From Siderastrea radians (taxonomy: Eukaryota > Cnidaria > Anthozoa > Scleractinia > Rhizangiidae): a stretch of 64,000 bases of DNA. The stretch's first letter is position 1. Each line of letters starts with the position of its first letter. The notes beneath the pieces are model-generated. The model saw nothing but the letters and a program-made list of their open reading frames with translations. It was not told the origin of the DNA and did not search any database. Where the stretch lies: the NCBI GenBank assembly GCA_964017195.1, contig OZ024896.1, positions 32,726,307 through 32,790,306 of the forward strand, in the 5' to 3' direction. Shown here one piece after another: positions 14,050 to 26,521 of this stretch. Both the position numbers and the translations under genes were made by a program.

Positions 14050-17000
14050 ATGGCTCCCCAAGTCGTGTTGATCTCCGGCTGTTCTAGCGGCATAGGACTC
14101 GCTACCGCTGTTCTGCTCGCTAAAGATGCTGAGAAACGATTTAAGGTTTACGCCACCATGAGAAATCTGGCGAAGAAAGGACAACTGGAGGAGGAAGGAA
14201 AGGAATGTCTTGGGAAGACAATGATTATCAAGCAGATGGATGTGTGTAGCGATGAATCAGTCAACAAAGCTGTACAAGAAGTGCTGGGCACTGAAGGGAA
14301 AATCGATGTGTTGTGTAAGTAGTGTTGAGTTTTTTTTAAGCTCCGTACTCATGTATCATTTTTGAAATTTTTTTCCTTAGGTTGGTCACGACGTGGTTTT
14401 TGTTAAATTTTGCTGTCGATTTTGCTGTCTGTATATCTGTTTGGAAGGCCTAAATCGCCAGTGGGACGTTCAGCCTTCAATTGCGTTTTCTGAAAGCAAA
14501 CACCCACTGCAGCTCGGATGGAAATTCGGGGCATCAGGTTTCGTGACTTAAAATTTTCTCAGGCTTTAACGGTGTCCGCTAGAGAAGCTGACCAGATTAT
14601 CTTGTATTTCTTGCACAAATATCCCTTTTTAAAAAGTCCTTAAACAGTCCAAGAGAGCAGAAAACGACATTTCAAGAATTTTGCTGGTTGGGTGCTCCTA
14701 AAGAAATGTAAATAATGAACTGCGCCTAGATGGTGCAACTTTTTTTTTTGCTATGATTTTTTTTGATATAATTTCACGCTCAGTAGTTTTCAATATGTTG
14801 CAGTAACATTTAGGGTGATTCCATTCAATTGCATTGCGCATCCTTTCTGCGCATCCTTTTTTTGCGTGATTAGCGCGTGCAAGAGCGCGTGCACCTTCAG
14901 AACTTGACGGGTTTTCTATGAAAGCTGAGTTCTTCAGAGAAATAAATAGTTGTTTTCTCCTAAACGAGCTCGGTGACCCCATTTTTTAATACAAAGATTC
15001 AAATGGCACACGGTCGAGTACAATATATCGCGATTTTGAGAAAAGTTAAAAATTCTTTGGTACAGCAGGGTATGTACGCTCGCCTCAAATTTTTAAATTT
15101 ATTTCATAATCTTGATTCCTGTTCAACTAAAATAGTATACAATACAAGATAAATGTCTGTTTTGTTGAACTGCTCCAATATTTCAATACAAGCAATGTCT
15201 TTTTGAAGCAATTATGGTTCTCATTTCTGATTACTAGGGTTTCTCAGGAAAACCTTGCGGGTCGTTTAGTTGCTATTAATGGATATCCATTTTGTGACAA
15301 AACAAGCAGGGTGACCCCTATTTTTTATTGCATTTTTGAAATGTTCTAAACATAATTACCAACTGGACCAAGTTTTAGAAAATTTTAAATATTCCTTCTA
15401 TTTCGATGGAATCACCATAAAGGCCTGTTTACACAGGCGACTTTTGTCGCGTAACTCAATGCAATTTTTTTCGCGCTGAAGCTGCAACTTCAATATCGCA
15501 CGTGTAAACCAGCTGCGATTTCAGCGCGATTTTCATGCAATTTATCGCGCGATCACGTGCGATTTATCGCCGCGATTTCCAAAACACGGTAACTTTGAGC
15601 AGCAGTTTCGCTACAGCGCAGGCGCACAGGTTTTGTTTTGCTTTCATTTTTTTTTCATAATGTTTCGTTTTAATTCAATCTCGTTTGTTTTGTTTCAATT
15701 TTGTTTTGTTCGTTTTACAACTCGCAAAGACTTCGAACTGAACTGGAGTGACTGAACTGGCGTGACTCCAATTTTCATCTCCAAAAAGAAAGAAAATATT
15801 TAGTTATTTGAATTCGTATGATAGAGAGGTTTTACAAAATCTAACGGTACTGCCATTAGACAATTCTTTGGTTGGTTTACAACTCGGCAAAGACCTCAAC
15901 AAATGTAAATAAGGTTAAAAAGCATGGATGACGAGGAGGAAGTTGCTTTTTGTTGTTTTTAGGACGTTTTTTGTCCTAGTTTACGCTCATGGCTGTACAA
16001 ATTGCGAGCGACAAAACCTCCCGAGAGGTCCCTTCTGATTCACGATTGTCACATGTTAATCAAAAATCGCAGGAAAATTGCATCAGGTTTCGAACAGGTT
16101 CAAAACTCCTGCGATGTCGCGGCGATAAAATCGCGCTGAAATCGCAGCTGGTTTACACGCGCGATATTGAAGTTGCAACTTCGGCGCGACAAAAATTGCA
16201 TTGAGTTGCGCGACAAAAATCGCCTGTGTAAACGGGCCTTAAGGTGATTCCATTCAATTGCATTGCGCATCCTTTCTGCGCATCATTTTTTGCGTGATTA
16301 GCGCGCGCACGAGCGCGCGCGCGTTCGGAACTTGATAGGTTTTCTGTGGAAGCTGAGCTGTTCAGAGAAGTAAATGGTCGTTTTCTCCTAAACGAACTCG
16401 GTGACCCCACTTTTTTATTCCATTTATTTGAGGAAAATACGACTTTATATGATATATTCAAATTTGAAGAACTTTTCATTATTCAATTTTGAAATATTCC
16501 AGTTGATTCACTATTACAGCCAGATTTTAGGCGTTTTACTGGAACCGTGCGGACGCTCGATTTGCCTATTATTTCAAATTAGTTTCATTGTTACGGCAAT
16601 TTTAAGGCGTTTTACCGTAACATTGTACTTCTATCATAAGAATAATGCTTATATTTCATTGCTAGTTATAACTTTGTTGAAGTAATGTGTGTCTCTAGTA
16701 CAAGGATAGGTTTTTTTAATATTGCTGTCTAAAGATAGCAAAGTATCTATATACTATAGCCCCGCAGCGTGAAATCAGACACGGTGACCCCCTCTTTTTA
16801 TTTCATTTTTTTAATGTACTAGGTGTAATTAGTAACTGTGCAAAGTTTCAACAAATTCTCATTACAACTTCTTTTTCGATGGAATCACCTTAAGGTGATT
16901 CCATTCAATTGCATTACGCTTCCTTTCTACGCATCATTTCTTGCGTGATTAGCGCGTGCACGAGCGCGCGCACCTTCGGAAATTTATAGATTCTGAGCTG

Positions 17001-20000
17001 TTCAGAGAAAATAAATGGTCGTTTTCTCCTAAACGAGCGCGGTGAGCCCCATTCTTTAATGCATAAATTCAAATGGCACACGGTCTAGTACAATATATCG
17101 CGATTTCAAAAAAAGTTAAAAATTCTGCTTTGAGATATTTTTATTTAAATGCTGAAAAGAACACATCTTTAGGTGCAGCAGGGTATGTACGCACGCGGCA
17201 AATTTTTTTAATTTATTTCATAATCTTGATTCCTGTTCAGCTAAAATAGTAAACAATACAAGATAAATGTCTGTTTTGTTGAACTGCTCCAATATTTCAA
17301 TACAAGCAATGACTTTTTAAAGCAATTATAGTTCTCATTTCTGATTACTAGGGTTTGTCAGGAAAACCTTGCGGGTCGTATAGTTGCTAGTGATGGCTAT
17401 CCATTTTGTGAAAAAATAAGCACGGTGATCCCTATTTTTTATTGCATTTTTGAAATGTTCTAAACATAATTACCAACTGGACCAAGTTTTAGAAAATTTT
17501 AATATTCCTTCTATTTCGATGGAATTACCTTAAGAGAAATAGCGTTTAGTAGAGCCGCAGCGAGCAGCGATGTGTTCTTACGATAGTTTTGAGAGGGGCA
17601 TATCGTGATTATACTTTGATTTTGGTGATGTGTCTGGACTCAATTCTGTGTTGGAAAAATCAATTCACCTTTTGCGGCTTTTGTCCGTTGGCGATTGTTA
17701 TTCAAGAGATACATAAAAAGTGTCTGTGATATCAAAAAATCAACACAGTCAAGACAGTCACCTTAGAGTGTTCAACGTAATGTACCAGTCAAATCGAAGC
17801 TTCGACATCCGCCCCCCAGGCAACCCCCCGGGCATTTGAACTTTTGAAGATTGGCTAGTTCAAATTCCCTCCCCTCGGGGCAAAAAAGCCGTTCAAATGT
17901 CCCACCAATTAGTACTGAAAAACCTCTCCTCAAAGACAAATTTCGTCTTCAATTAAACACACTTTTCAGAGAGAGATATGCCGTAATGACGCCTTCTAAC
18001 TTCTTTTGAAGACCCTTTTGAAAGAGTTATTCACTAACAAAGGCGAAATTCTATCTTGTAAATCTGTCAAACCTTGCAAACACCGAAAAATTTCACGGGA
18101 ATAATACGCCAGAAGAAGAGATAAATCTGGTTCAAATTCCCCACCCTTCCTAGGCAACGTTCAAATTCCCCCCCTTATCGTGCACAATACACAGTCAAAT
18201 GCCCGGGGTATGCCCGGGGGAAGGATGTTGAAGCTCCAATTTGACCGGTACATAAGTAGCTTTACTTACCTTGCTAAAAATGATACAATATAATTGATAC
18301 ATTTAATATGTGATTGTGTGATTTCTTATGACAAACGATGAATGGGCTACTACGGCTGCGTTTAGCTGGCCTTTGATGGTCTGGGCTAACATGTGGTTTT
18401 TCCGAGCAGTTGCAGATTCGTTAAAGTTTTTACTACGTTGAATCAAATGAAATAATGTTTCGTAACAAGATTCAGTACTGTTATTTACACATCGGGGATC
18501 CAGACAAAATTCATAAATTATCTCGGCTATCCGTCTTGAAAATGTAGACCAGATAAGAGTGAGTGGTAAAGAAGAAGATTCTTTCAATTATCAGCCCAAC
18601 AAGACGGGTACGAGTAATCAAAAAACAAGATTTAGATGTGAAGAATTCGCGAGGAGAAAGACTGAAAAGAGAAAGGAAAGTTATAGAATCAGATCAAACT
18701 TCATTGTTGATTAACAGTTAACGGAGAGAAACATATTGGTGAAATAAAAATACAAAACTCTCCTTGCAGATATAAAATAAAAATCTAACAAACAAACAAA
18801 CAAACAAAGAAGCAAAAGAGTATCAACAACCACGAGATCGATCCCCCGGTCCGTTGGACGATTATTAATTTGAAATATACGTCACCAACTGATCAACCCG
18901 TGAGCCAACTGGGAGCTGGTGAATCACGCTGCATCGATATAATCGCAGGGATCGTGGGTTCGAACCCCGTTTAAGTTTGAAGTTTTTCAGGTTCATCTTT
19001 TTCAACTGCTTAAGTTGATATACTTCACTACGATGGTCGTCATCATCTCCTGCTTCATCATCCGCATTTGAATCCCGATTTTTCGAACCCTCAACTTTTC
19101 GACTCATAGCCTGTTCCAGGCTCTCAGATAGTTGGGACGGCACAAAAACTGGAAAGAATGAAACGCGCGGGATCTGTCTCCCCTGCCCCCACGCGTTTTA
19201 TTGTGCTCGTTTTCTTAATTCACTCTTTCCCCACCATCTCGGAGCCTGGAACAGGTTATCGAACCTTGCCACGTTTCCCTTCAGGATTTGTTTCAGTCAA
19301 ACGCTGTAATTTTACCCCCGATTTATCGAACCCTCGATATTTCAAAACTCCCGACATTTCGAAGCAATTCTTGCCTCCCATGGAAGAAATTTATAAGAAA
19401 TTGACCTTCGATTTCTCGAATCTACAGGAAAGTACTGTTCAGTAATTTTCATTTGAGTGGTCACACTTTAAGAGGTTATTCTCAGACTCAAAAGGTAGAA
19501 CCACCCTCTATTACACAGTAAACAGTACCAAGGAAAGTTCTGCTCAGGGCCTTTCATTTGAATAGTCCTTCATAAGGCCTGGCTTTCTTGCGAGTGCTAC
19601 TTATTATGTGTACAAGGTGAATCTAAGTTTCGAGTCTTGAGTAAAATCCTAAATTGTGACCACTCAAATGAAAGCTAAAGAACTGTACAAGAGTGTCATG
19701 ATATTTCTGTTTGCTTTCCTGGTTGTTATGAAACAATACCTCGTAGTTCAAGGGTAATTTCATGCAACCTTCGATAATCATTTTTCCAAATTCCAATTTT
19801 TTGAACCAAATTCCGTTTCCCTAGGAAGTTCGAAAAATCGAGATTCCACTCTATGATTATTTCGCATATTCACATTCATTTAAGTTCCGTTTGGGTTGTC
19901 ATCGACTCCTTTTTTCATACAAGAATATCGTTTGAAGCGTCATTATTAAACCTCCTTATCTTGGCAGCGATAGAATTTGCTACTTTAAATATAAGTGAAA

Positions 20001-22180
20001 CCTTCGACCGAATGAAAACCATACACACGTGAAACAATCAGGCGACCCGTCGTGTGCGCATGCGCACGTCGCCGACTCATAAAATGGACGTTTATTGGTT
20101 TTCATTTTCGTCGTCGTCGTAAGTCACTTGACTTAGTCCTCTTGGTGTCGCGCGGCCAACAGACACAACTGCACATCAGACTTACTGAACGACAATGGCG
20201 TTGCTGTTATAAGAAGAGGCTGCAAGTAAGCACTCGTGCCGTTAAGATCCAAATCTAACCCTTGCCTGTTAAAGGCTGAAAAATTCGAAACAACTAGAAC
20301 AGTGTTATCCACGACGATCGACTTCATATTTATGGGGAGAGTTATCAAATACTTATAAAGAGTTATCAAATACTTATAATACTCTGACAGCAACAATCAG
20401 CAACAGTTATAGAATTATAACTATATATCTAATTATATATCCACAGCCTTATGCTTTTCCTACCGCTCCAAGTTCTCTACAGGCCACATAGGCGTTCAGT
20501 GGTATTTTTAAATCACTAGTTACATTCAATTAAATTAATGCATGCAAGTATCGTGGGTAACACAAAGTGCATCATTTAGGGTCACTATGAAAGGTCAAGT
20601 ATCGTGGGCTCAAAAAATCTCATCTCGTACACGATAGCGACACAAGAAAACAAAAATACAAATAGAAATACAAATAATTAAAATAAAAATAATAAGAAAA
20701 ACGGCTGGTATTCCTTGACTCGTCGCCGTATACACGGCATGAGTAATTACGTAAACAACTACATTTTTACTGAACCGAATCGATTTTATCATTTTTCAAA
20801 AACAATCTGTCAAATATCGGACATTCTCCTCGCGAATAGTCACGATTTTGATCACGCAGCGCACATTTAATTCCTTACACACCGGAAGTGCAAATTTTCC
20901 ATAACAGCTCACCGGAAACCAAGAACTACTAAAGTATTTTTTCTAACCTTTTTTCCTTGGAAAAGGGGAGGTTTTTTTAACCTTTTTTTTTTCTGAGGAA
21001 AAGGGGAAGGGTGGGGGGGGGGGGGTGTTGGGTGTTGGGTGTTGAGAGACTATCGGCGGCCTGTAAATTCTTCAGAATTTCTTGTTTACAAAGAAGTAGT
21101 CCGTGCCGTGAAAGATAACACCGGAATATGTAGTCTTAGCAAGTTGGAGGAAGTTTGGATGTAGCATTTACTAAAGTACATGTTTGGAAAGTCGAGAAAA
21201 CCGATGGAAATGCGTCTATTTTCGTTAACATTCATCAACAGTTAACAATGCTGGAGTAGCCCTGATGGCTGCATTGGAGTGTGCCCCTGTCAACATGGCC
21301 AAGGAATTGTTCGAAGTGAATTTCTTTGGTGCCCTGCGGCTGATCCAAGCTGTGCTGCCAGGCATGAAAGCGAGGCAGAGCGGCCACATTATCAACAATA
21401 GCAGCCATTTTGGAATCATAGGATCGCCCTTCTGGGGGCTCTACTCTGCTTCGAAGTTCGCTTTGGAAGGACTCACTGAATCTATGGCTCCAACTATGCT
21501 GCATTTTAATATCAGGTAATGACAAAGTGTCTGCTGACTGTGGCCCTTTCAATATCATTTGAATGATCACACTAGAGCGCTTCATGGCGACGCAAAAAGT
21601 TAGTACCCTTTGTACATTATTATTAACAGTACCACGTTAAAGTGACGCTAAATAATAATAATAATAATAATAGTAAGAATTAGAAGTAGAAGAAGGAGAA
21701 GAAGAAGAAGAAGAAGAAGAAGAAGAAGAAGAAGAAGAAGAAGAAGAAGAAGAAGAAGAAGAAGGTAAAAGGGATCAAGAGGATATAGTCTATGCAAACG
21801 TTGGTCATCTTGCTATTGCTCTAACGAACATTTCTTTGCTATTTAGATGCTCGATACTAGAGCCAGGCCCCGTGGAGACTCCAATATTTGAAAGTATTGA
21901 AGCCTGGACTAAGAAATATGACAAGCCAACCGCTGACCAAAAGACACTGGAATTGCAAGGAGCATATGGAGCCAACTTTAATCCAGTAATGAATAGCGCC
22001 ATGCAAAATGTAAAAGAGGTTGCTGAAATTGTGAAAAATATCATACTCAGCGAAAAGCCAAACCTACGCTATCAAACAAACGATACGTTTAACCCTGATG
22101 AGATTAAGGCCAAACTTGCCGATCCAACTGGCAACGTTTTGGTGGAAATGCTTAACAAGAAGTACCTTGCTAAAGAATAA
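14050..22180 (+). CDS. SDR copy B (RDH8/HSD17B1-like dehydrogenase), complete, 290 aa
   Basis: Exons: 14050-14314, 21242-21515 and 21847-22180 (873 nt, 290 residues plus stop). Exon 1 starts MAPQVVLISGCSSGIGLATA, which has the TGxxxGIG-type dinucleotide loop in its SGCSSGIG form, as in HSD17B1/RDH8. The Arg after beta-2 (YATMRNL) usually marks NADP(H) preference. Exon 1 ends TTGT before GTAAGT; exon 2 supplies TT, giving DVLFNNAG. Exon 2 carries the Ser region (NNSSHFG) and YSASK. Exon 3 has CSILEPGPVETP and the C-terminal tail. Intron 1 is 6.9 kb because of transposon insertions; intron 2 is 331 bp and contains (AAT)n/(GAA)n. The 3' UTR carries a MITE insertion, with AATAAA at 22400-22405. 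Probable oxidoreductase of retinoids, steroids or other carbonyls; the substrate cannot be read. Confidence 0.93.
14812..15420. mobile_element. MITE array unit 1 (GGTGATTCCATTCAATTGCA family)
   Basis: Starts AGGGTGATTCCATTCAATTG and ends CGATGGAATCACCATAA. It is the first of three head-to-tail copies in intron 1 of SDR copy B. Confidence 0.85.
15421..16239. mobile_element. Harbinger-like non-autonomous element, TAA target, long TIRs
   Basis: AGGCCTGTTTACACAGGCGA at the left with inverted ACAAAAATCGCCTGTGTAAACGGGCCT at the right. The TIRs extend over roughly 120 bp through GCGCGA-rich sequence. It is flanked by TAA (15418-15420 and 16240-16242). It sits exactly at the junction of MITE units 1 and 2. 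Confidence 0.8.
16240..16894. mobile_element. MITE array unit 2
   Basis: Starts AAGGTGATTCCATTCAATTG and ends TTCGATGGAATCACCTTAA, abutting unit 3 directly with a shared CACCTTAAGGTG junction. Confidence 0.85.
16893..17536. mobile_element. MITE array unit 3
   Basis: Starts AAGGTGATTCCATTCAATTG and ends CGATGGAATTACCTTAAG. The interior is closely similar to unit 1 (CAATATATCGCGATTTNNAA, TGATTACTAGGGTTT). Confidence 0.85.
17785..18248. mobile_element. TA-flanked MITE, CCAGTCAAATYGAAGCTTC family, copy 1
   Basis: The TIR CCAGTCAAATCGAAGCTTCG is inverted as GTTGAAGCTCCAATTTGACCGG, flanked by TA. The interior has inverted CCCCCGGGCAT / ATGCCCGGGG. A second copy is at 31101-31553. A TA target suggests Tc1/mariner-type mobilisation. 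Confidence 0.75.
18893..19040 (+). mobile_element. tRNA-derived SINE fragment
   Basis: A B-box-like GGTTCGAACCC at 18957-18967 is preceded by CGATATAATCGCAGGGATCG and followed by a CAACTGCTTAAGTTG motif and tail. The acceptor stem does not fold as a functional tRNA. Confidence 0.45.
19440..19700. repeat. Satellite-like repeat (CTTTCATTTGAATGGTCACA), site 1
   Basis: Several copies of a unit containing CAGTAAACAGTACCAAGGAA and CTTTCATTTGAATAGTC. The same family lies at 34700-35050 and 59560-60190. Confidence 0.6.
21655..21765. repeat. Microsatellites (AAT)n and (GAA)n in SDR copy B intron 2
   Basis: Pure triplet runs. The longer GAA/AAG tract ends 80 bp before the exon 3 acceptor. Confidence 0.95.
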
Positions 22181-22292
22181 CTTGTTCAGCACTGGGATCC
22201 GTAGATACAGTATAGGAAACAGGGATATAACTTAAGCTTATCTGAAACCCTGAGCACGTGTATTCGTCGGGTAGTGAGTGTTTTAGTGATGT

Positions 22293-22390
22293 TTATTATA
22301 TAGACAAGAGTTTTTTAATTGAAGATAGACCACTAGAGACCATTCGAAAATAAAATTCATATCTTCGCGCCGCCGTGTAATATCCTCTAT
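22293..22390. mobile_element. Short MITE in the 3' UTR of SDR copy B
   Basis: TTATTATATAGACAAGAG at one end and GCCGCCGTGTAATATCCTCT at the other. Copy A has the uninterrupted site GATGTATATCTTC (about 5228-5240). It is a deletion derivative of the element at 28557-28898. Confidence 0.75.
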
Positions 22391-22819
22391 ATATCTTGAA
22401 ATAAACCTCCTTGTCTAGCCATATCGTGAGTCATTATTGAGTGTTCAGGTTTACATGAATAAACAGAATAAATAAGTAGAATGAGTCTTTCCCGCTGACA
22501 TTCCCATCTCTTTACAGTCGTATTCAGTGACATAGGCGATGGAAAAATTAAGGCACAAAAATAATATATAAATATACGTACTTATGATGTCACAGCTTCT
22601 ATAATAATGTGTGAATTTCAAGAAATCGATATGTCACGTTTTACATCTTTATGAACGTTATTAAAATATTGGCACTGTTTTCAAGAACCAAAACTTTAAG
22701 CCGTTTGAGTCTTAGGCTTTTCTTTTTGTTCAGGTCACGTGACCTGCCAGATATGGTTGTGACTTAAGCATCCTAAACACTAAACACCTTTCCCATGGAA
22801 AAAACACGGCCACCAAGCA

Positions 22820-23940
22820 GCTTGTCAGGGTTTACGAAATATGATGATTAGGAACTTCCCATAGCAAAAATATGGTAGTTATCCTCCCCTAAAGTTTTAA
22901 TAAAGTCCTCAGTTTCTTCGTTCGCGCTTTTGGAGATCAACTAGTTTTATGGACGTTAAGGAGGAGTAAACTGTGATCATCTTTATTTGTGCAGGAAAAC
23001 ATCCGTAATTGAAGCGGCTTTCCTCCGGTCTGTCGAGTGTTTTTTGAATTTTTTGAAAGCTTCTAGATTAATTGCGATTGTGGCTTGATAGAATGAGGAA
23101 TTTTCGCGCGGACAATGATGTTGCTTACAATAGAGAATTTTTCTTCTGTAGGATACAAGCAGTTCATGGTCGAAGATCTGAGCGAGACGTGGGGTCCGCT
23201 TCTCGAAAGGCCCATTAACTTTTCGGGCCCGGAGCTATATTTTAAATTTAAAATCTATAGAATGGTGGTGTTACTTTTAGCCCGCAAACTAGCTCGGCTT
23301 GTTTCGTCAACCTACAATTTTACTGCTTAGTTTTAAAAACCAACAAAACTTTGAATCCTTAAGGTAAACCATGTCCTGACAAATAGCTTTCCGGGCTCGA
23401 AAAGTTATCGGGACTTTCCAGAAACGCGGACCCCCCGTGGTTCTGGATAATGGGGCAGTCAGTTTCATGAGAATCTCTTTAGGATTAGGTACAGCCGGAT
23501 TTTATAAGTTGTGACAAACGGTAAAACCTCATTCCCCTGTTTAGATTTAGACCGTGGGGCCTCTTTTTTGTTAAGTCGAATTGAGCTTCCCTGAGAATGT
23601 TTTTTAACGAGCGTTAGTGAATATAACCTCTTTTATAGAGTCTTTGTTCGCAGTCTTGTTTGAAATTCTCGAAGTTCTCTTTGACTGATTCAGTTCGTAA
23701 GAGACGTACTGTTTCAGTGATAAAACCCTTTTGGGTGTTTAAAGCGGGGTGGCAGGCGGAGAAGTGAGTACATTGAAAAGTTTCCGTCGCTTTGAAATGA
23801 ATCCGTTTGTCAAGCATTTTAAGAGTTACAAAGTGTCAAGACAAACAGCGTGGATGACAATCCACCCTTCATATGAATTTGATGGTGGGATGGAAGGAAT
23901 TTGCGAAGTCAACAAAATTCTTTACTTCCACTGCTCATGA
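22820..23940 (-). mobile_element. Penelope-like relic #3, truncated
   Basis: Follows SDR copy B at the same distance as relic #1 follows copy A and shares its 3' sequence. It carries a GGTCCG MITE (23190-23438). It breaks off at about 23937, within the reverse-transcriptase region. Confidence 0.65.
23190..23438. mobile_element. MITE, GGTCCGTTTCTCGAAA family, copy 2
   Basis: Same family and same relative position in the Penelope relic as 12654-12912. In relic #1 only the first 16 bp (GGGGTCCGTTTCTCG, about 6011) remain. Confidence 0.65.
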
Positions 23941-24239
23941 CGCGCTTCATGCAGATCTGAAATTCGCAGCAGGGTATGGGTTAAAAATATCCGCTGACTC
24001 CCGTTAACAAGATAAACATCTGTCATTAGTCTCATTACGAGCTAATTTGCGGCGATGGAGTTGTCACGTAGTCGACAAGTAAATGAGAGGGAGAGAAACC
24101 AGATCATATGTACTTTTATGGATAACATTTATGTGGTTAAAATTGTTAATATTAACGAGGCAATAGGCCATTCAGATTGCTTGGCGCTAAAATCAAAAAG
24201 CGCGCATTTCAAAGAAGCGGCCACGTCGAAGGGAAGGGA

Positions 24240-25774
24240 ATGGCGGCAGACGAGCCGTATTCTCTTCGCCTCAATCGAGTCTTTGGGCCTTCGCTGCCAG
24301 CCAAAAAAAAGTGGTATGCTGTGTCAAGCGACTGGTCGTACAGGCCGAGTGAATTTGTGATCGGACCTCTTTTCACGGACGATGTCTTGGATGTGAACAT
24401 ATACGATCTGTTCGATCGCAATGGCGGCCAAGTTAATCCTTCGTGGTTTGGCTCATCAAGAAAGAAGGACAGGGTACTCGTCTCGACTCTGTTTGGCATT
24501 TTTGCCAAAGCGGTTCGCTCAAAAAATCCGACCGCCGATAAGTTCATTTGTTCTGTCGAGTTTGCAGTGCTCAAACAACAAATGAATGACCTTGAGCTGG
24601 ATAATTTGGCGGGACTTCATGAACAGCTTCCCGCCAATTCAAGTATCTTTCCCGAGACGCCTCCATCTTTACCGGAAGATTTACGACCGCCACAAAGCGT
24701 TCACCATAAAGGCGAACTAATGGAATATCTAGGAGATTTGGCGGATATCGAGAAGGGTAATTTAGGGCCGCGTTTGAAAGCCAAACGAGTTGGAGTACTG
24801 GCCAAGAACGTGATAGATGTCCTCGCTTCGAATTCCCCTAATTTCAGTGGATGCGACCTTGGAAAGATCTTCGGTTATGGTTTCCTGTTGTGTCCCGAAG
24901 ATAGGCAGCGTTTTGTCACAGATTTGATGTCCTCTGCAGTTCACACTGTTGCTGAAAAGCAGGGTGTAAGAAAGGCATTGAGCCGAATGCTCAGTGAAGA
25001 TTTGAACCGAAAGTATTTGGAAGCTCAACGAGTTCCTGACTGGGTTCAGTTGTACGTGAAATTGTCAACTAAGCTTCCAAACAAATCGTGGCAAACACTA
25101 TTAAATTTTCTCAACATTGGTCGTAGTGGGGTAAGTTTGTGTTTACTTTTTGTATAAGCTTATGTTTCATAAATTTCTTGAACGACATTGGTATGATGAT
25201 CCTTACGTTTTGTGGGCGGATTTACAAAATGACACAAAGTTAAGTTTTCATTTTAATTAACCTTTAATACGATCTGTAAAGTTTGATTTTTTCTAACTAC
25301 CCTAGTGGCCATATATTCCATGTGGATGGAGAGGTTGCACTCCATTCAGGGTACAATCTTCAGTAGGGGGTGGGGCTTGGTGGTGGGAAGTGGGGTTGTG
25401 TTGGCAGAAGACCCTCACATTTGTTTACATTACCAAAATTTATTTATTGCTCTTGATACATCCTGAATCTCAATGACTTTTCAACTTGGACTTTTTATTT
25501 GCTGCAGAGTTATGAACAGTGTATCTTTTTCTGTTTCAAAGAAATCTGTTGATGCAGGACTCCTTCTAACTCAAAATGAGATACGTGCACAGAAAGACCT
25601 GGTGTTCTCTGTAACAAGGAAAGTCTTTCAAGTGGAACCTCTTCCTGATGTACGTGGTTATGGAGTCAGTTTGAAGATGGCTTTGGTGTGGCAGATACGA
25701 CAAACCCGCCTACATCAAACTACATCAGGAACTCTTGAATTCAACCTAAAACTTGATGGACGACCTCTTGCAGG
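24240..25774 (+). CDS. Uncharacterised multi-exon gene, at least two exons
   Basis: Exon 1 starts at 24240 (ATG in GGGAATGGC) and encodes MAADEPYSLRLNRVFGPSLP and on to NIGRSG (about 300 residues) before a GTAAGT donor at about 25131. It has a Trp/Tyr-rich N-terminal block (KKWYAVSSDWSYRP), a conserved-looking core (KDRVLVSTLFGIFAKA) and a helical C-terminal part. There is no signal peptide or membrane segment. A second coding block after CTGCAG at about 25508 reads VMNSVSFSVSKKSVDAGLLL to LKLDGRPLAG, then a GT donor at 25774. The phases of the two blocks do not match directly, so an intermediate exon may exist. I do not recognise the family. The LKLDGRPLAG end could be the first strand of an RNase H-like fold, but that is speculation. 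Confidence 0.6.
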
Positions 25775-26134
25775 TATTTTCATTAATAACCAAACCTATC
25801 CCAAATTGTCTTTGTTTTCCTGTTTGGCTTTTACGAACAGTCTGTACACCCACAAAACAAGGTCTTGGCACACATATTTTAGGGGTTTCTTTCAAAATAT
25901 CTGACACATAACAAACTTAGACCACAAATAAAATTCTCCACAGGAGACGTAAAATGATGCAAGGCTGTGTCAAATAAGGCTGACAGACTTCAATTAGCGA
26001 GGAGTTTGGATAACGCTGTTAAAGTAATTATTTTAGTCGTCCCCACAAAGAATCAAATAAAACAGACGACGGGATAACACGCGTGACCCACGTTTAGACG
26101 CGAGGTCATTTAACGTTGGTTGCGGTAATGACAG

Positions 26135-26513
26135 CCCGGGGGGGGGGGGGGGGACTCCCATATGAAAGTGACTGGGATGCTCGTCGTCTAGCTTAGGGTT
26201 GTAAATTGCAGAATTTGGTCTCGCTTAGGGTTTTTAGGAAGGAAAGCCAATATTTTTACCCATTCAGGTATCGCTTAGGGTGTGCGTAAAGAAATATCTA
26301 AGTGAAAAAACCACACGACGTCAATCTTTAGCGTCAATCTTTAGCGCATTTAAAATCACTGAAGCTCTTATTTGGTTGTCTATTTTAGCATGGTCTCGTT
26401 TAGGGGTCAATTAACGCCTGAACCACGCCCAGATTGGTCTCCCTTAGGGGTTTAATTCTAATTATCCGACGAGCATCCCCGTCACTTTCATATGGGAGTG
26501 CCCCCCCCCCGGG
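26135..26513. mobile_element. hAT-type MITE with G-tract ends, 8-bp target-site duplication
   Basis: The ends are CCCGGGGGGGG...ACTCCCATATGAAAGTGAC and complement, continuing to GGGATGCTCGTCG. AATGACAG is perfectly duplicated at 26127-26134 and 26514-26521. The interior repeats TCGCTTAGGGT. An 8-bp duplication is typical of hAT elements. Confidence 0.85.
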
Positions 26514-26521
26514 AATGACAG

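Noticed and set aside
18893..18972. Possible functional tRNA gene
   Set aside because: Only the T-arm/B-box is convincing; acceptor and anticodon arms do not pair, so SINE relic is preferred.
21235..21585. Minus-strand frames opposite SDR exon 2 (also at 1491-1760 and 47471-47671)
   Set aside because: Antisense shadows of conserved exon 2; the plus strand carries the SDR motifs and splice sites.
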